DNA of 34,725 bases. It comes from an uncultured Oscillospiraceae bacterium (GTDB taxonomy: Bacteria > Bacillota > Clostridia > Oscillospirales > Ruminococcaceae). Both the position numbers and the translations under genes were made by a program. Each line of letters starts with the position of its first letter. Position 1 is the first letter of the stretch. Location: positions 914 through 35,638 of the forward strand of contig CAJUSD010000034.1 in assembly GCA_910589145.1 (NCBI GenBank). Reading direction: 5' to 3'. Of the stretch, positions 15,841 through 23,411 are shown piece after piece. Under the pieces are notes generated by a model. The model was not told the DNA's origin. It saw only the letters and a list, made by a program, of their open reading frames with translations, and did not search any database.

Positions 15841-16665
15841 TTGAGAAAGAAACTGTTTTGTGAAATATCTCCATTGGCTTATCAGATTTCAACGCAGAAA
15901 GAAATGATACTCCGTAGCCTAAAAAATTTGCCGCTGAAATCCCGCTTTGCCCATGAAAAGGCCAATAGTAAACTTAAGACACAGATATACAGCCATTCTT
16001 CGCTGATCCGCCGAAGGCTAGGCAATGTAGATATGCAGCTACAGGAAAATAAGGCCGTAAATTTGGCTCTGGCTGCCCCAAAGATTGACCATGTATTAAT
16101 TCGGCCGGGACAAATTTTTTCTTTTTGGGAACTGGTTGGCAATCCTAGAGAAGCCTCTGGCTATCGGGAGGGATTGGTGATTGCTTCTGGCAAGCCAAGC
16201 AGTGGAATCGGTGGTGGTATGTGTCAGTTTACCAACCTGATCCATTGGATGGTGATTCACTCAGATTTGAAAATTATAGAACACCATCACCATGACGGCA
16301 TTGACCTGTTCCCGGATTTTGGACGGGTAATACCTTTTGGGACAGGAACTTCTATCTTATATAATTATTTGGATTACCGTTTTTTAAATAATACTGACAA
16401 AACATATCAGCTTGTTACTTATATTGACGATGGCTATCTCTGTGGAGAGCTGCGGTGCGACCAACAGCCTTTGCAGAAATACCATATTGAATGTCGGAAT
16501 GAGTTTTTTTCCAAGGAACCGGATGGAGTTTTCCGCAATAATGAGATTTACCGGATTGCTATTGATGTTAGGACAGGAAATAAGATTTCTGAAGAGCTTC
16601 TTCGTAAAAATCATGCTAAAGTTGCTTATGATGCCTCAAACCTTATGCTGGTGGATTGTACCTGA
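15841..16665 (+). CDS. VanW family protein
   Basis: A 274-residue protein of the VanW family, first named from vancomycin resistance clusters but widespread in Clostridia, with unknown biochemical role. The typical start RKKLFCEISPLAYQIS is followed by LGNVDMQLQENK. The signature block runs RPGQIFSFWELVGNP, GIGGGMCQFTNL, HHHHDGIDLFPDFGRVIPFG and NYLDYRFLN. The start is TTG 15841, with GAAGGGG 10 bases upstream; the frame is open back to 15736, but that stretch is the tRNA terminator. There is no signal peptide. No van ligase genes are near, so a resistance role is not implied. Confidence 0.9.
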   Translation: MRKKLFCEISPLAYQISTQKEMILRSLKNLPLKSRFAHEKANSKLKTQIYSHSSLIRRRLGNVDMQLQENKAVNLALAAPKIDHVLIRPGQIFSFWELVGNPREASGYREGLVIASGKPSSGIGGGMCQFTNLIHWMVIHSDLKIIEHHHHDGIDLFPDFGRVIPFGTGTSILYNYLDYRFLNNTDKTYQLVTYIDDGYLCGELRCDQQPLQKYHIECRNEFFSKEPDGVFRNNEIYRIAIDVRTGNKISEELLRKNHAKVAYDASNLMLVDCT

Positions 16666-16750
16666 TTGGAGGTTGACAAAAATACCAGGACCTTGGAGTT
16701 AGCTTTGTCTAGCCGTTAAAATTTTGCTGCTTAGAAAGGATTTTCAAACG

Positions 16751-18172
16751 ATGAAAAAAAGTTCTCCTGCTATTCCTGCAACAAACTTTCAGCTTATTTT
16801 GAAAAGGACAGGAGTCATTTTATTGGGTTTATTAACAATGGCAGGCTGCCGGCAGGATATCGCTGCAACTCCTTCAAAAGAATTTTCCCCTGAAAGCAGT
16901 TTTTCTATAAGCAGTCAATCCTCCCTTCCGTCCCCAATTAAGCAGACTGCACAGGGAATTGTCCATTTGGAAGGAAATGGAACATTCTCGCTTTTAGATG
17001 CTGAAGACAATACCATACAGATTTCCCTTTTTGAATACCAGGGAGAAAATGCTGACCTGATACAGGAGGGCGCGGAAATCCAGGTAGAATATTTGGAGGA
17101 GTCCCAGACATTGCCCTTTCAGGTTCTTTCTTTGCTGCTAATTACTCCGCCTCCCCTCTGGGCAAAATATCGTTCCCAGGCAGAGGAGATTTTATCCTCA
17201 ATGACTTTGGAAGAAAAAGCTGGACAGTTATTTTTCATTCGCTGCCCCTCTGTAGATACAGTTGAACAGATTGCCGCCTTTCACCCTGGTGGGATTTTAA
17301 TGTTTGGACAAGACTTTGCGGGGCTGAACGCAGAACAAACAATAGAGAAAATTACATCTTATCAGCAAGCTTCTGCGTTTCCTCTTTTAATTGGGGTGGA
17401 TGAGGAGGGTGGAACAGTGGCAAGAGTCAGTTCCAATCCCCTATTGCGTCAGATCCGTTTTCCCTCCCCGCAGCAGCTCTTTAACCGGGGAGGTATGAGC
17501 GCAATTATTTCTGATGCAGAGGAAAAAAGCCGTTTGCTGTTGTCTTTGGGGATAAATGTCAATCTTGCCCCTGTCTGCGATGTTTCAACCATGCCCATTG
17601 ACTTTATTTATAACCGCACATTGGGACAGGATGCGGCGCATACTGCTGGGTATGTAGATATGGTAGTAGGAGTTATGAAAAAAGAGGGAATCGGATGTGT
17701 CCTGAAACATTTTCCCGGATATGGAAATAATTTGGACACCCATACGGGAATTGCTTATGATTACCGCCCTTTAGAGACATTTGAATCGTCTGATTTTCTT
17801 CCTTTCCAGGCTGGAATTCAGGCTGGTGCAGGCTGTGTTTTAGTATCCCATAATATTGTTTCGGCAATGGATTCTGTCAATCCGGCTTCTTTATCTCCAG
17901 AGGTACACCGCATTTTAAGGGAAAAACTGGGATTCCAGGGTGTTATCCTGACCGATGACCTTTCTATGGACGCTATTCGGATGTATACAGAGGGAGAAAA
18001 TGCTGCTGTCCAAGCAGTAGCTGCGGGAAATGATATGTTGATTGTCAGCGACTACTCCAGACAAATTCCGGCCGTTTTACAGGCAGTACAGGATGGACGA
18101 TTGGATGAAAGCCTTATTGATGGAGCTGCTGTCCATGTTCTGTGCTGGAAAATTTCACTTGGACTTATTTAA
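16751..18172 (+). CDS. nagZ: Glycoside hydrolase family 3 beta-N-acetylhexosaminidase lipoprotein
   Basis: A 473-residue lipoprotein. The signal ends in the lipobox MAGC near residue 34; a Ser-rich linker and a small beta domain (about residues 70-130) precede the GH3 TIM barrel. The NagZ-type marks are present: KHFPGYGNNLDTHTGI, giving the Asp-His general acid/base dyad, and ILTDDLSM with the Asp nucleophile. It probably removes GlcNAc from muropeptides at the outer membrane face during wall recycling. The ATG at 16751 has GAAAGGA 10 bases upstream. The stop codon TAA doubles as the left target-site repeat of a MITE-like element, so the C-terminus may have been altered by the insertion. Confidence 0.9.
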   Translation: MKKSSPAIPATNFQLILKRTGVILLGLLTMAGCRQDIAATPSKEFSPESSFSISSQSSLPSPIKQTAQGIVHLEGNGTFSLLDAEDNTIQISLFEYQGENADLIQEGAEIQVEYLEESQTLPFQVLSLLLITPPPLWAKYRSQAEEILSSMTLEEKAGQLFFIRCPSVDTVEQIAAFHPGGILMFGQDFAGLNAEQTIEKITSYQQASAFPLLIGVDEEGGTVARVSSNPLLRQIRFPSPQQLFNRGGMSAIISDAEEKSRLLLSLGINVNLAPVCDVSTMPIDFIYNRTLGQDAAHTAGYVDMVVGVMKKEGIGCVLKHFPGYGNNLDTHTGIAYDYRPLETFESSDFLPFQAGIQAGAGCVLVSHNIVSAMDSVNPASLSPEVHRILREKLGFQGVILTDDLSMDAIRMYTEGENAAVQAVAAGNDMLIVSDYSRQIPAVLQAVQDGRLDESLIDGAAVHVLCWKISLGLI

Positions 18173-18260
18173 GAGCCTGTTTAACATCTCCCCACGCCCG
18201 CCTTGGCTGCTTTAAAAATCTGCTCACCAATCCGCATACGTTGAGATATTAAATAGGCTC
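18173..18260. mobile_element. MITE-like element, copy C
   Basis: An 88-bp element with terminal inverted repeats GAGCCTGTTTAACATCTC and, inverted, GAGCCTATTTAATATCTC (16 of 18 agree). It is flanked by TAA on both sides (18170-18172 and 18261-18263), consistent with a 3-bp target duplication. It has no coding capacity. The GAGCCT ends relate it to copies A and B, but the internal sequence differs. Confidence 0.7.
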
Positions 18261-18344
18261 TAAGACTTTATAATCCCATATTAGATTATAATATTTTCAA
18301 AAAATTGAAAGGGGCGGTATGTAGAAAAAACCGATCCTTTCTGT

Positions 18345-18350
18345 TATACT
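18345..18350 (+). promoter_or_regulatory. Extended -10 element for the MFS gene
   Basis: TATACT preceded by TGT, 32 bases before the MFS start. No good -35 box is placed correctly (TAGAAA at the 17-base position), so the call rests on the extended -10 alone. Confidence 0.3.
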
Positions 18351-18381
18351 TTTCTTAGTTAAAAAATGTTTTAGAAAGAAG

Positions 18382-19578
18382 ATGGAGTTTATGCCGGAAG
18401 CAGAACGCCAGCTGAAGAAAAGCCGGGGTATTTTAGGAATAGTCACCGTTTTTTTCTGGGCGTCCGAATACTGCCATGTCCCTTTTTTCACCCCCTATCT
18501 GAAAACCCTTGGCCTTACAGCTACTATAATTGGTTTTCTGGTGGGAAGCTATGGTTTTACTCAAATGTGCATTCGCATTCCGTTAGGGATTTTTGCAGAT
18601 GTAAAACGGAAGTATCGCCTTATTGTAATTGGGGGATGCTTTTTTACAACGGTTTCTTCCCTTGAACTGTACCTGACACAAAACGTTCCTCTTATGTTTC
18701 TGTTCAGGGTTCTTGCTGGAGCCGCTGCATCTACCTGGGTAGGATTTACAGTCATGTATTCCGGCTACTATCCCCCTTCTGAGGGCACAAAGGCAATGGC
18801 TGCCATTAATGCCTGCAATAATACTGGAAAACTTCTCGCTTTTGTTCTAGGGAGCGTGACAGCCAACCTGTTTGATTACCGTGCCCCTCTTTTAATGAGC
18901 TGCATTACAGGATTTATTGCAGTAGGGTTAGCGCTTTTTGTTAAAGATGTGGATGTAACCAGGAAACCTGTCCAATTTTCTGCACTGATTGGGACTTTCC
19001 GTGAAGTGGGGGTTATCCTTCCCGCTGGGCTTGCTGTCGTTCAGCAGATGATCCTCCAGGCTACTGCTTTTTCCTTTACTTCTGAGGTTACAAGAGGTCT
19101 GGGGGCCTCTGCCGCTCAGATTGGCTTTTCTTCCTCCCTTTTTACAATTTTCCAGATCCTTGCAGCTTTATTTGTGGGGCGCCGCATTGCCAATAAATTG
19201 GGAGAACGTAAAATTATTCCTGCTGCCTTTCTAGTAATGACCCTTTACTGTATTTGCGTTGGGTATGCTTCCAATATTTATGTAATCTATTTTGCACAGG
19301 TTTTTGGTGGGTTTGCAAATGCAACCCTGTTTTCTATGCTGTTAGCAGGTTGCATTAAATATGTTCCGCAGGAGAAAAAATCTACTGCAATGGGATTTTT
19401 CCAGGCGGTTTATGGGTTTGGGATGACCCTTGGGCCGGTTTTAATGGGCAGGCTGGTTGATATATCCGGCAGTCAGGCAGCTTTTACCGTCTTTGGAATC
19501 TGCGCCGTTCTTGCAGGAACCGCTGCATATGTGCTGATTCCTGTTGTTGCCAGGCATTATGCAGTTTCACAAAAGTAA
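18382..19578 (+). CDS. MFS transporter
   Basis: A 398-residue protein with about 12 hydrophobic helices and no signal peptide. The loop between helices 2 and 3 has RIPLGIFADVKRKYR, the conserved MFS motif A (G-x-x-x-D-x-x-x-R type). A second, weaker copy lies in the C-terminal half (GRRIANKLGERK). Substrate cannot be inferred; the general form fits an exporter or small-metabolite carrier. Its end overlaps the convergent gene at 19567 by 12 bases, and no separate terminator is visible between them. An internal ATG at 18391 has a site too close, so 18382 is preferred. Confidence 0.88.
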   Translation: MEFMPEAERQLKKSRGILGIVTVFFWASEYCHVPFFTPYLKTLGLTATIIGFLVGSYGFTQMCIRIPLGIFADVKRKYRLIVIGGCFFTTVSSLELYLTQNVPLMFLFRVLAGAAASTWVGFTVMYSGYYPPSEGTKAMAAINACNNTGKLLAFVLGSVTANLFDYRAPLLMSCITGFIAVGLALFVKDVDVTRKPVQFSALIGTFREVGVILPAGLAVVQQMILQATAFSFTSEVTRGLGASAAQIGFSSSLFTIFQILAALFVGRRIANKLGERKIIPAAFLVMTLYCICVGYASNIYVIYFAQVFGGFANATLFSMLLAGCIKYVPQEKKSTAMGFFQAVYGFGMTLGPVLMGRLVDISGSQAAFTVFGICAVLAGTAAYVLIPVVARHYAVSQK

Positions 19579-19956
19579 ATATCCCAGCGCCAACAGTAAA
19601 GGCCAGTCTGCATTTTCGGTTTTCAAAAGTATCAGCAGAGCTAAAAGCAGAACCCTGTCTTTATCCTGGAAAAGCTGCTGGATTCCAACTGACAGGTTGT
19701 TTCCGGCAGAAGGTGGATTTAAAGGAGGCAAAGGAGAATGCTGAACCCTTTCATGATTTGGCCTTGGCTCTGTTATGGCAGGCGGAGGTGTTAAATCTTG
19801 CATAGGGGCCTGGAAGCTTCCGCCTGATGCCTGGCGTATTGTTTCATTTGCCTGCTGCTGCATTCGGCGAACCCGCTGTTCTGCGTCCCGCTGCATCCGA
19901 AGCATATCCTGATCTGATAATACAGTTGGACTATGCCAATGCTCTAAGGTTGGCAT
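19567..19956 (-). CDS. Small protein with C-terminal hydrophobic double segment
   Basis: A 129-residue protein of unknown function. The N-terminal half is charged and helical (QRDAEQRVRRMQQQANETIRQ), the middle is Pro-rich, and the C-terminus has two hydrophobic runs, RVLLLALLILL and WPLLLALGYLLL, separated by KTENAD. That C-terminal pattern (DKD.LLLLAL.LL...AD..LLLAL.YLL) recurs, as I recall, in small proteins of spore-forming Clostridia. It is the last of three genes, starting 18 bases after the previous stop, with a perfect GGAGG. Its 3' end overlaps the MFS gene by 12 bases. Confidence 0.75.
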   Translation of the reverse strand: MPTLEHWHSPTVLSDQDMLRMQRDAEQRVRRMQQQANETIRQASGGSFQAPMQDLTPPPAITEPRPNHERVQHSPLPPLNPPSAGNNLSVGIQQLFQDKDRVLLLALLILLKTENADWPLLLALGYLLL

Positions 19957-19974
19957 AACGGTTTACCTCCTTCC

Positions 19975-20403
19975 CTATAGTATCCCGGCAGGTAATAATC
20001 CTGACTCCCGCAGAAGCGGAAACATTCGTGCTAAAATTAAAATGCGCGCTGCGTCGTCAATTCGTTTGCCTCGTTCCTCGCTGAGAAGCGGCTTTAAAGA
20101 CCTGAGCAGAGCAACCCCCTTGTCCTCTTTTTCCAGCTTTCCGGCTTTGTTAATCAAACCAATCACGGATGAAATCATAGATGGGTCAAATGAACCGAAC
20201 AGCCCGCTTCCGTTTGCGGCCTGGAACAGATTGGACAAGGGTTCAGGAGTTTCGCCCCCGCCTGGATGGACGTTTTGAGGCGGAGGGGGCTCTGTGTTTC
20301 CTTCCCCTCCGCCCAAACCAAGCATGGAAGCTAAATTTTGAAGTTTTTGCATCTGCTCCGGTGAACGAAGGATCTCCCCAATTTTTGCGCTGATATCTTC
20401 CAC
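19975..20403 (-). CDS. Small protein of unknown function, middle gene of three
   Basis: A 142-residue protein. The N-terminal helix DISAKIGEILRSPEQMQKLQNLASMLG leads into a Gly/Pro-rich linker and a C-terminal helical part: KGVALLRSLKPLLSEERGKR, then IDDAARILILARMFPLLRESG. The latter recalls small helical proteins that accompany the neighbouring gene type in Clostridia. I start it at GTG 20403, because GGAGG lies 7 bases upstream; the ATG at 20421 has no site and would include that GGAGG. No enzyme motif is seen. It probably acts with the two flanking proteins. Confidence 0.72.
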   Translation of the reverse strand: MEDISAKIGEILRSPEQMQKLQNLASMLGLGGGEGNTEPPPPQNVHPGGGETPEPLSNLFQAANGSGLFGSFDPSMISSVIGLINKAGKLEKEDKGVALLRSLKPLLSEERGKRIDDAARILILARMFPLLRESGLLPAGIL

Positions 20404-20435
20404 CCTTCGTCCTCCTTCCATTTTATAAAAACTTT

Positions 20436-20678
20436 TTATTTCATTTTTAACTGCTTCATAAGCTGCTGCGCCTCAGGTGTTGAGAGGATACGCTGTAATC
20501 TGATTGGATCATTCAAAATGCCGCGTACCATCTGTGCATCCTGGGCAGGCAGGCTGTTCAGCACTTCGTTTAAGTTCCCCTGCTTCAAGCTGTTCTGAAT
20601 TTTAGGATCGCTTCCGGCCATTTTCAGCAGTTCGGATACTTTATCCGGCGGGATATCTCTCCGGCTGGATTTTGCCAT
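20436..20678 (-). CDS. Small helical protein, first gene of three
   Basis: An 80-residue protein, all helical and charged, with two short related parts: PDKVSELLKMAGSDPKIQNSL and DPIRLQRILSTPEAQQLMKQL. The latter resembles the DPxxLxxILxxPEAQxLMKxL ends of small clostridial proteins. I start it at ATG 20678, with AAGGGGG 8 bases upstream; an earlier ATG at 20699 lacks a site. It lies behind a sigma-E-like promoter, which hints at sporulation. Confidence 0.72.
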   Translation of the reverse strand: MAKSSRRDIPPDKVSELLKMAGSDPKIQNSLKQGNLNEVLNSLPAQDAQMVRGILNDPIRLQRILSTPEAQQLMKQLKMK

Positions 20679-20724
20679 AGAGTACGCCCCCTTACGCATA
20701 TAATTGGTTTTTGGGATACGCTGT

Positions 20725-20754
20725 ATTATATGCGCTATCCCTTAAAAAAATGAC
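20725..20754 (-). promoter_or_regulatory. Sigma-E-like sporulation promoter candidate
   Basis: Minus strand GTCATTTT (20747-20754), 14-base spacer, CATATAAT (20725-20732). The sporulation sigma-E consensus in Bacillus is roughly CATATT, 14-15 bases, CATACAAT. The -10 part is also compatible with sigma-A, but the -35 for sigma-A is badly spaced (20 bases). An imperfect GGGATA/TATCCC palindrome surrounds the -10. Confidence 0.45.
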
Positions 20755-20777
20755 AACATAGATTGGAGATGGTATAT

Positions 20778-21266
20778 TTGCCCTACAAACATTTGCAGCG
20801 TCTTTTGGCAGTTGCCTCGGACAGCCATGGAAATTATAATGCTCTGGAACAGCTCTTAATGGAAAACCCCAATATTGATGGGCTTTTATTTCTAGGGGAC
20901 GGCATGCGTGAATTTGAAGACCTGCAAAGTGTACATCCTAATCTGCCTATGGTGGGAGTGCCCGGAAACTGCGATTACAGCTACCGGGAACCACATACTA
21001 GGATTTACCAGGATAGGGAATTGAGGATTATGCTTACCCATGGGCATTATTATCATGTGAAAAGCGGGCTGGAGTATCTGTTGGAGGCTGCAAGGGCTTC
21101 AAATGTATCAGCGGTGTTGTATGGGCATACTCACCGGGAAAGAGCAGAGCAGGAGGCAGGATTATGGGTTATTAATCCGGGCAGTTTGGGATTTTCAAGG
21201 ACATATGCACTGCTTGAGATTTCACAAAAAGGGATACAGGCAGAGTTAAGATCTTTGCCACGATAA
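20778..21266 (+). CDS. YfcE/MJ0936-type phosphodiesterase
   Basis: A 162-residue metallophosphoesterase of the small YfcE/MJ0936 group. Motifs in order: ASDSHGN (D, H), LFLGDGM (GD), VPGNCD (GNxD), THGHYYHV (H) and YGHTHRE (GHTH), then the typical ending VINPGSLGFSR. Enzymes of this group cleave phosphodiesters in vitro; the natural substrate is unclear. The start is TTG 20778, because GGAGA lies 8 bases before it; the ATG at 20769 and TTG at 20763 overlap that site. It is transcribed divergently from the three small-protein genes. Confidence 0.9.
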   Translation: MPYKHLQRLLAVASDSHGNYNALEQLLMENPNIDGLLFLGDGMREFEDLQSVHPNLPMVGVPGNCDYSYREPHTRIYQDRELRIMLTHGHYYHVKSGLEYLLEAARASNVSAVLYGHTHRERAEQEAGLWVINPGSLGFSRTYALLEISQKGIQAELRSLPR

Positions 21267-21316
21267 ATTGCTATGCAGGCATAAATGATAGATGAGGTCT
21301 ACCTGAATAAGTAACA

Positions 21317-21350
21317 AAAAATCCAAAAGGTTTATGCCTTTTGGATTTTT
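21317..21350. terminator. Bidirectional terminator between convergent genes
   Basis: AAAAATCCAAAAGG (21317-21330) pairs perfectly with CCTTTTGGATTTTT (21337-21350), with A/T tracts at both ends, so it works for the phosphodiesterase gene rightward and the regulator gene leftward. Confidence 0.85.
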
Positions 21351-21366
21351 ATAATAATCAATAAAA

Positions 21367-23274
21367 CTAATATTTTACCCCTAGCTTCTTCATCCTCCGC
21401 CATAGGGTAGAAGGATTAATATGGAGCATCTGTGCCGCTAAAGTACGATTTCCACCGCACTTTTTTAAAATCTGCTCTAATTCTTCGGCACGGGGATCCT
21501 TCAGTATAATTTTTCCCTCTTGATTTGGGGCAGAGAAAAGAGGTTCTCCTTCCATACTCTCCTGAATAAAAACCTCGTCTACAATCCGTTTCGGCGTGGT
21601 AAGCACTAACCTGCGGCAGCAGGACGCCAATTCAGGCAGATTATAAGGCCATTCCTGCATTTGGAGCCATCTTTCCGCGCTGCTGGTCAAGCGGATAAAC
21701 CGGGAAAACCGGTTTTGGCTTTGCTGCAAAAAATAATATGCCAGAGGAAGAATATCATCTTTTCTCTCCCTTAAAGACGGGATACGAATCGTTAGGGCAT
21801 TGAGAGCATAAAAAAATCCGGGGTGTATCATGCCGTCGTCCAAGAGTTCCACAGGGGAACGGGTTTCAGAGGCAATTACCCGTAACCGCGCCGGAAAAGG
21901 GCGGCTGTCGCGTCCGCGGAAAATAATTCCCTGTGTAAGCAAACGCTCCAGGCGGAATTGGGCTTCCATGCTTAACGCCCCAACTTGTTCTAAATATAAG
22001 ATGCCGCCTTCCGCCATTCCTGCGTATCCTTTAGAGAGAATGCGCCCCTCTATTGTTTCAGTTCCAAAAATCGCATCACACTGTTCCAAAGGATCAATAC
22101 ACCCACAGGGAACCATTATAAATGGGCCGGAGGGGTTACAACTATGGATGCAGCGTGCAATGGTCTCCCTTCCTGTTCCGGGTTCCCCTAATAAAAGAAT
22201 CGGAACAGATAAAGCAGAAATTTCTTTCGCCTGACGTACAACTTTCTGATAAGATTGGGAAACCGCAATTAAATCCTCAAAGTGCGGACCTCCTGATTGT
22301 CCCCGGCGATACAGTTCCCGGCGCATTTGCGTTTCCATTTCTTCCAGCCTGTGCCCTTCATGGAAGGATAAAATTGCCCCATTGGGGCAGCCTTCCACTA
22401 GGATAGGGGTCATAGAGGCAGCTAAGGTTGCAGAACCTGCTGACAATACAATGGAAAACAGCTCTTCCCCCTTCTGAAGAACCTGTTCCGCTTGTTCCGC
22501 TGGGAAGTCGGGAAACTGTTTACATAATGGTTCCCCCTCCAATTCCCTTTTTGCTTTGCCAAGCACAAGTTCCGCTGGATGGTTTGCATGGGTGATAATT
22601 CCTTCCCCGCTGATACGGAGGATCCCATTGTGCGTATTGTCCAAAAGCGTTCGGAATTCAGCAGTGTTGCGTTTTTCCAGATTGCTGGCAAAAGCCACCT
22701 TTTCTGCAACACGGAAAGCCTCTGCAATTGATTCCCGCCCTGATGACAGGAACAAATGGGGCAAACCCAACCGTAAGGCTTCATGGCAAACTGCATCTCC
22801 ACCAATGACAAGTTCAACTCCATCAGCTTTAGCCTGGACAACGGCAGCGGGAATTTGAGAGGAATCTTCTACAAAATAGTGGGTTAAGGCAACACTGTAC
22901 AGGCTGTTAAAGGATGACATGTCACAGAACATATTGGAGAAACCAATGACAGCAATATTAGGGCGCTGAGTATCTGCCCGAGAGAGAATTGTTTTTGCCT
23001 GCAGGATAAGCGAGGCCATTTCCTGGCCTGTCAAATGAATTTCTACAATAGGGATTGGAACGGCGTGTTTCATCAGGGAAGCTTGAACTCCCCGGCCAAT
23101 CAGGATATCCGCCCCCTGCTCAACGGCCCATCGGGCCTTTTCGGCAGCTTGTTCTGTTTCAATGGCTTGGACGAGAAGAAGACGGGCAGAACTATGCCGG
23201 AGAAGCTGTTGGGCGGCTTCTTCAGCTTGTTTGACCATTTCCTCGCGGGGGACAAAACAAATTAGATTTGCCAT
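21367..23274 (-). CDS. Sigma-54-activator-like regulator with degenerate AAA+ domain
   Basis: A 635-residue protein with an N-terminal PrpR-type sensor region (about 1-195), a PAS-like domain (205-310), an AAA+ domain (330-560) and a Fis-type helix-turn-helix (605-632: NRTLAAQMLHINPSTLWRRM). The AAA+ domain is oddly decayed. Walker A reads GEPGTGRE (363-370, Arg for the Lys); Walker B reads LYLEQ (426-430) instead of LFLDE. The GAFTGA sigma-54 contact loop is absent after IFG (402-404), and the arginine-finger segment reads HPGFFYALN (484-492), with the Arg residues gone. It can probably bind DNA and ligand but neither hydrolyse ATP normally nor touch sigma-54. GGAG precedes the ATG. It lies downstream of ilvD on the same strand. 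Confidence 0.88.
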   Translation of the reverse strand: MANLICFVPREEMVKQAEEAAQQLLRHSSARLLLVQAIETEQAAEKARWAVEQGADILIGRGVQASLMKHAVPIPIVEIHLTGQEMASLILQAKTILSRADTQRPNIAVIGFSNMFCDMSSFNSLYSVALTHYFVEDSSQIPAAVVQAKADGVELVIGGDAVCHEALRLGLPHLFLSSGRESIAEAFRVAEKVAFASNLEKRNTAEFRTLLDNTHNGILRISGEGIITHANHPAELVLGKAKRELEGEPLCKQFPDFPAEQAEQVLQKGEELFSIVLSAGSATLAASMTPILVEGCPNGAILSFHEGHRLEEMETQMRRELYRRGQSGGPHFEDLIAVSQSYQKVVRQAKEISALSVPILLLGEPGTGRETIARCIHSCNPSGPFIMVPCGCIDPLEQCDAIFGTETIEGRILSKGYAGMAEGGILYLEQVGALSMEAQFRLERLLTQGIIFRGRDSRPFPARLRVIASETRSPVELLDDGMIHPGFFYALNALTIRIPSLRERKDDILPLAYYFLQQSQNRFSRFIRLTSSAERWLQMQEWPYNLPELASCCRRLVLTTPKRIVDEVFIQESMEGEPLFSAPNQEGKIILKDPRAEELEQILKKCGGNRTLAAQMLHINPSTLWRRMKKLGVKY

Positions 23275-23335
23275 TAAATAAACTCCTTTTACTGCTTACC
23301 TTTTAGTTGTACAGGGAAATTTCATGCCTGGAAAG

Positions 23336-23390
23336 TTCAGTTCTACTAAACTGGCGGCTAGGGAGAAATCTCTAGCCGCCAGACTTTTTT
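23336..23390. terminator. Hairpin pair between ilvD and the regulator gene
   Basis: CTGGCGGCTAGGGA (23351-23364) pairs with TCTCTAGCCGCCAG (23369-23382) around GAAA, a very stable stem. A T-run (23385-23390) follows on the plus strand, while the minus strand has only TTTAG, so leftward termination of ilvD would be weak. A small stem CAGTT/AACTG just to the left repeats the layout seen at 28252-28273. Confidence 0.6.
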
Positions 23391-23411
23391 AATCTGCTTT
23401 ATTTATCCCCT

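Noticed and set aside
15841..16665. Vancomycin resistance cluster
   Set aside because: VanW alone is common in Clostridia, and no ligase, VanR/S, VanX or VanY genes are present in the window.
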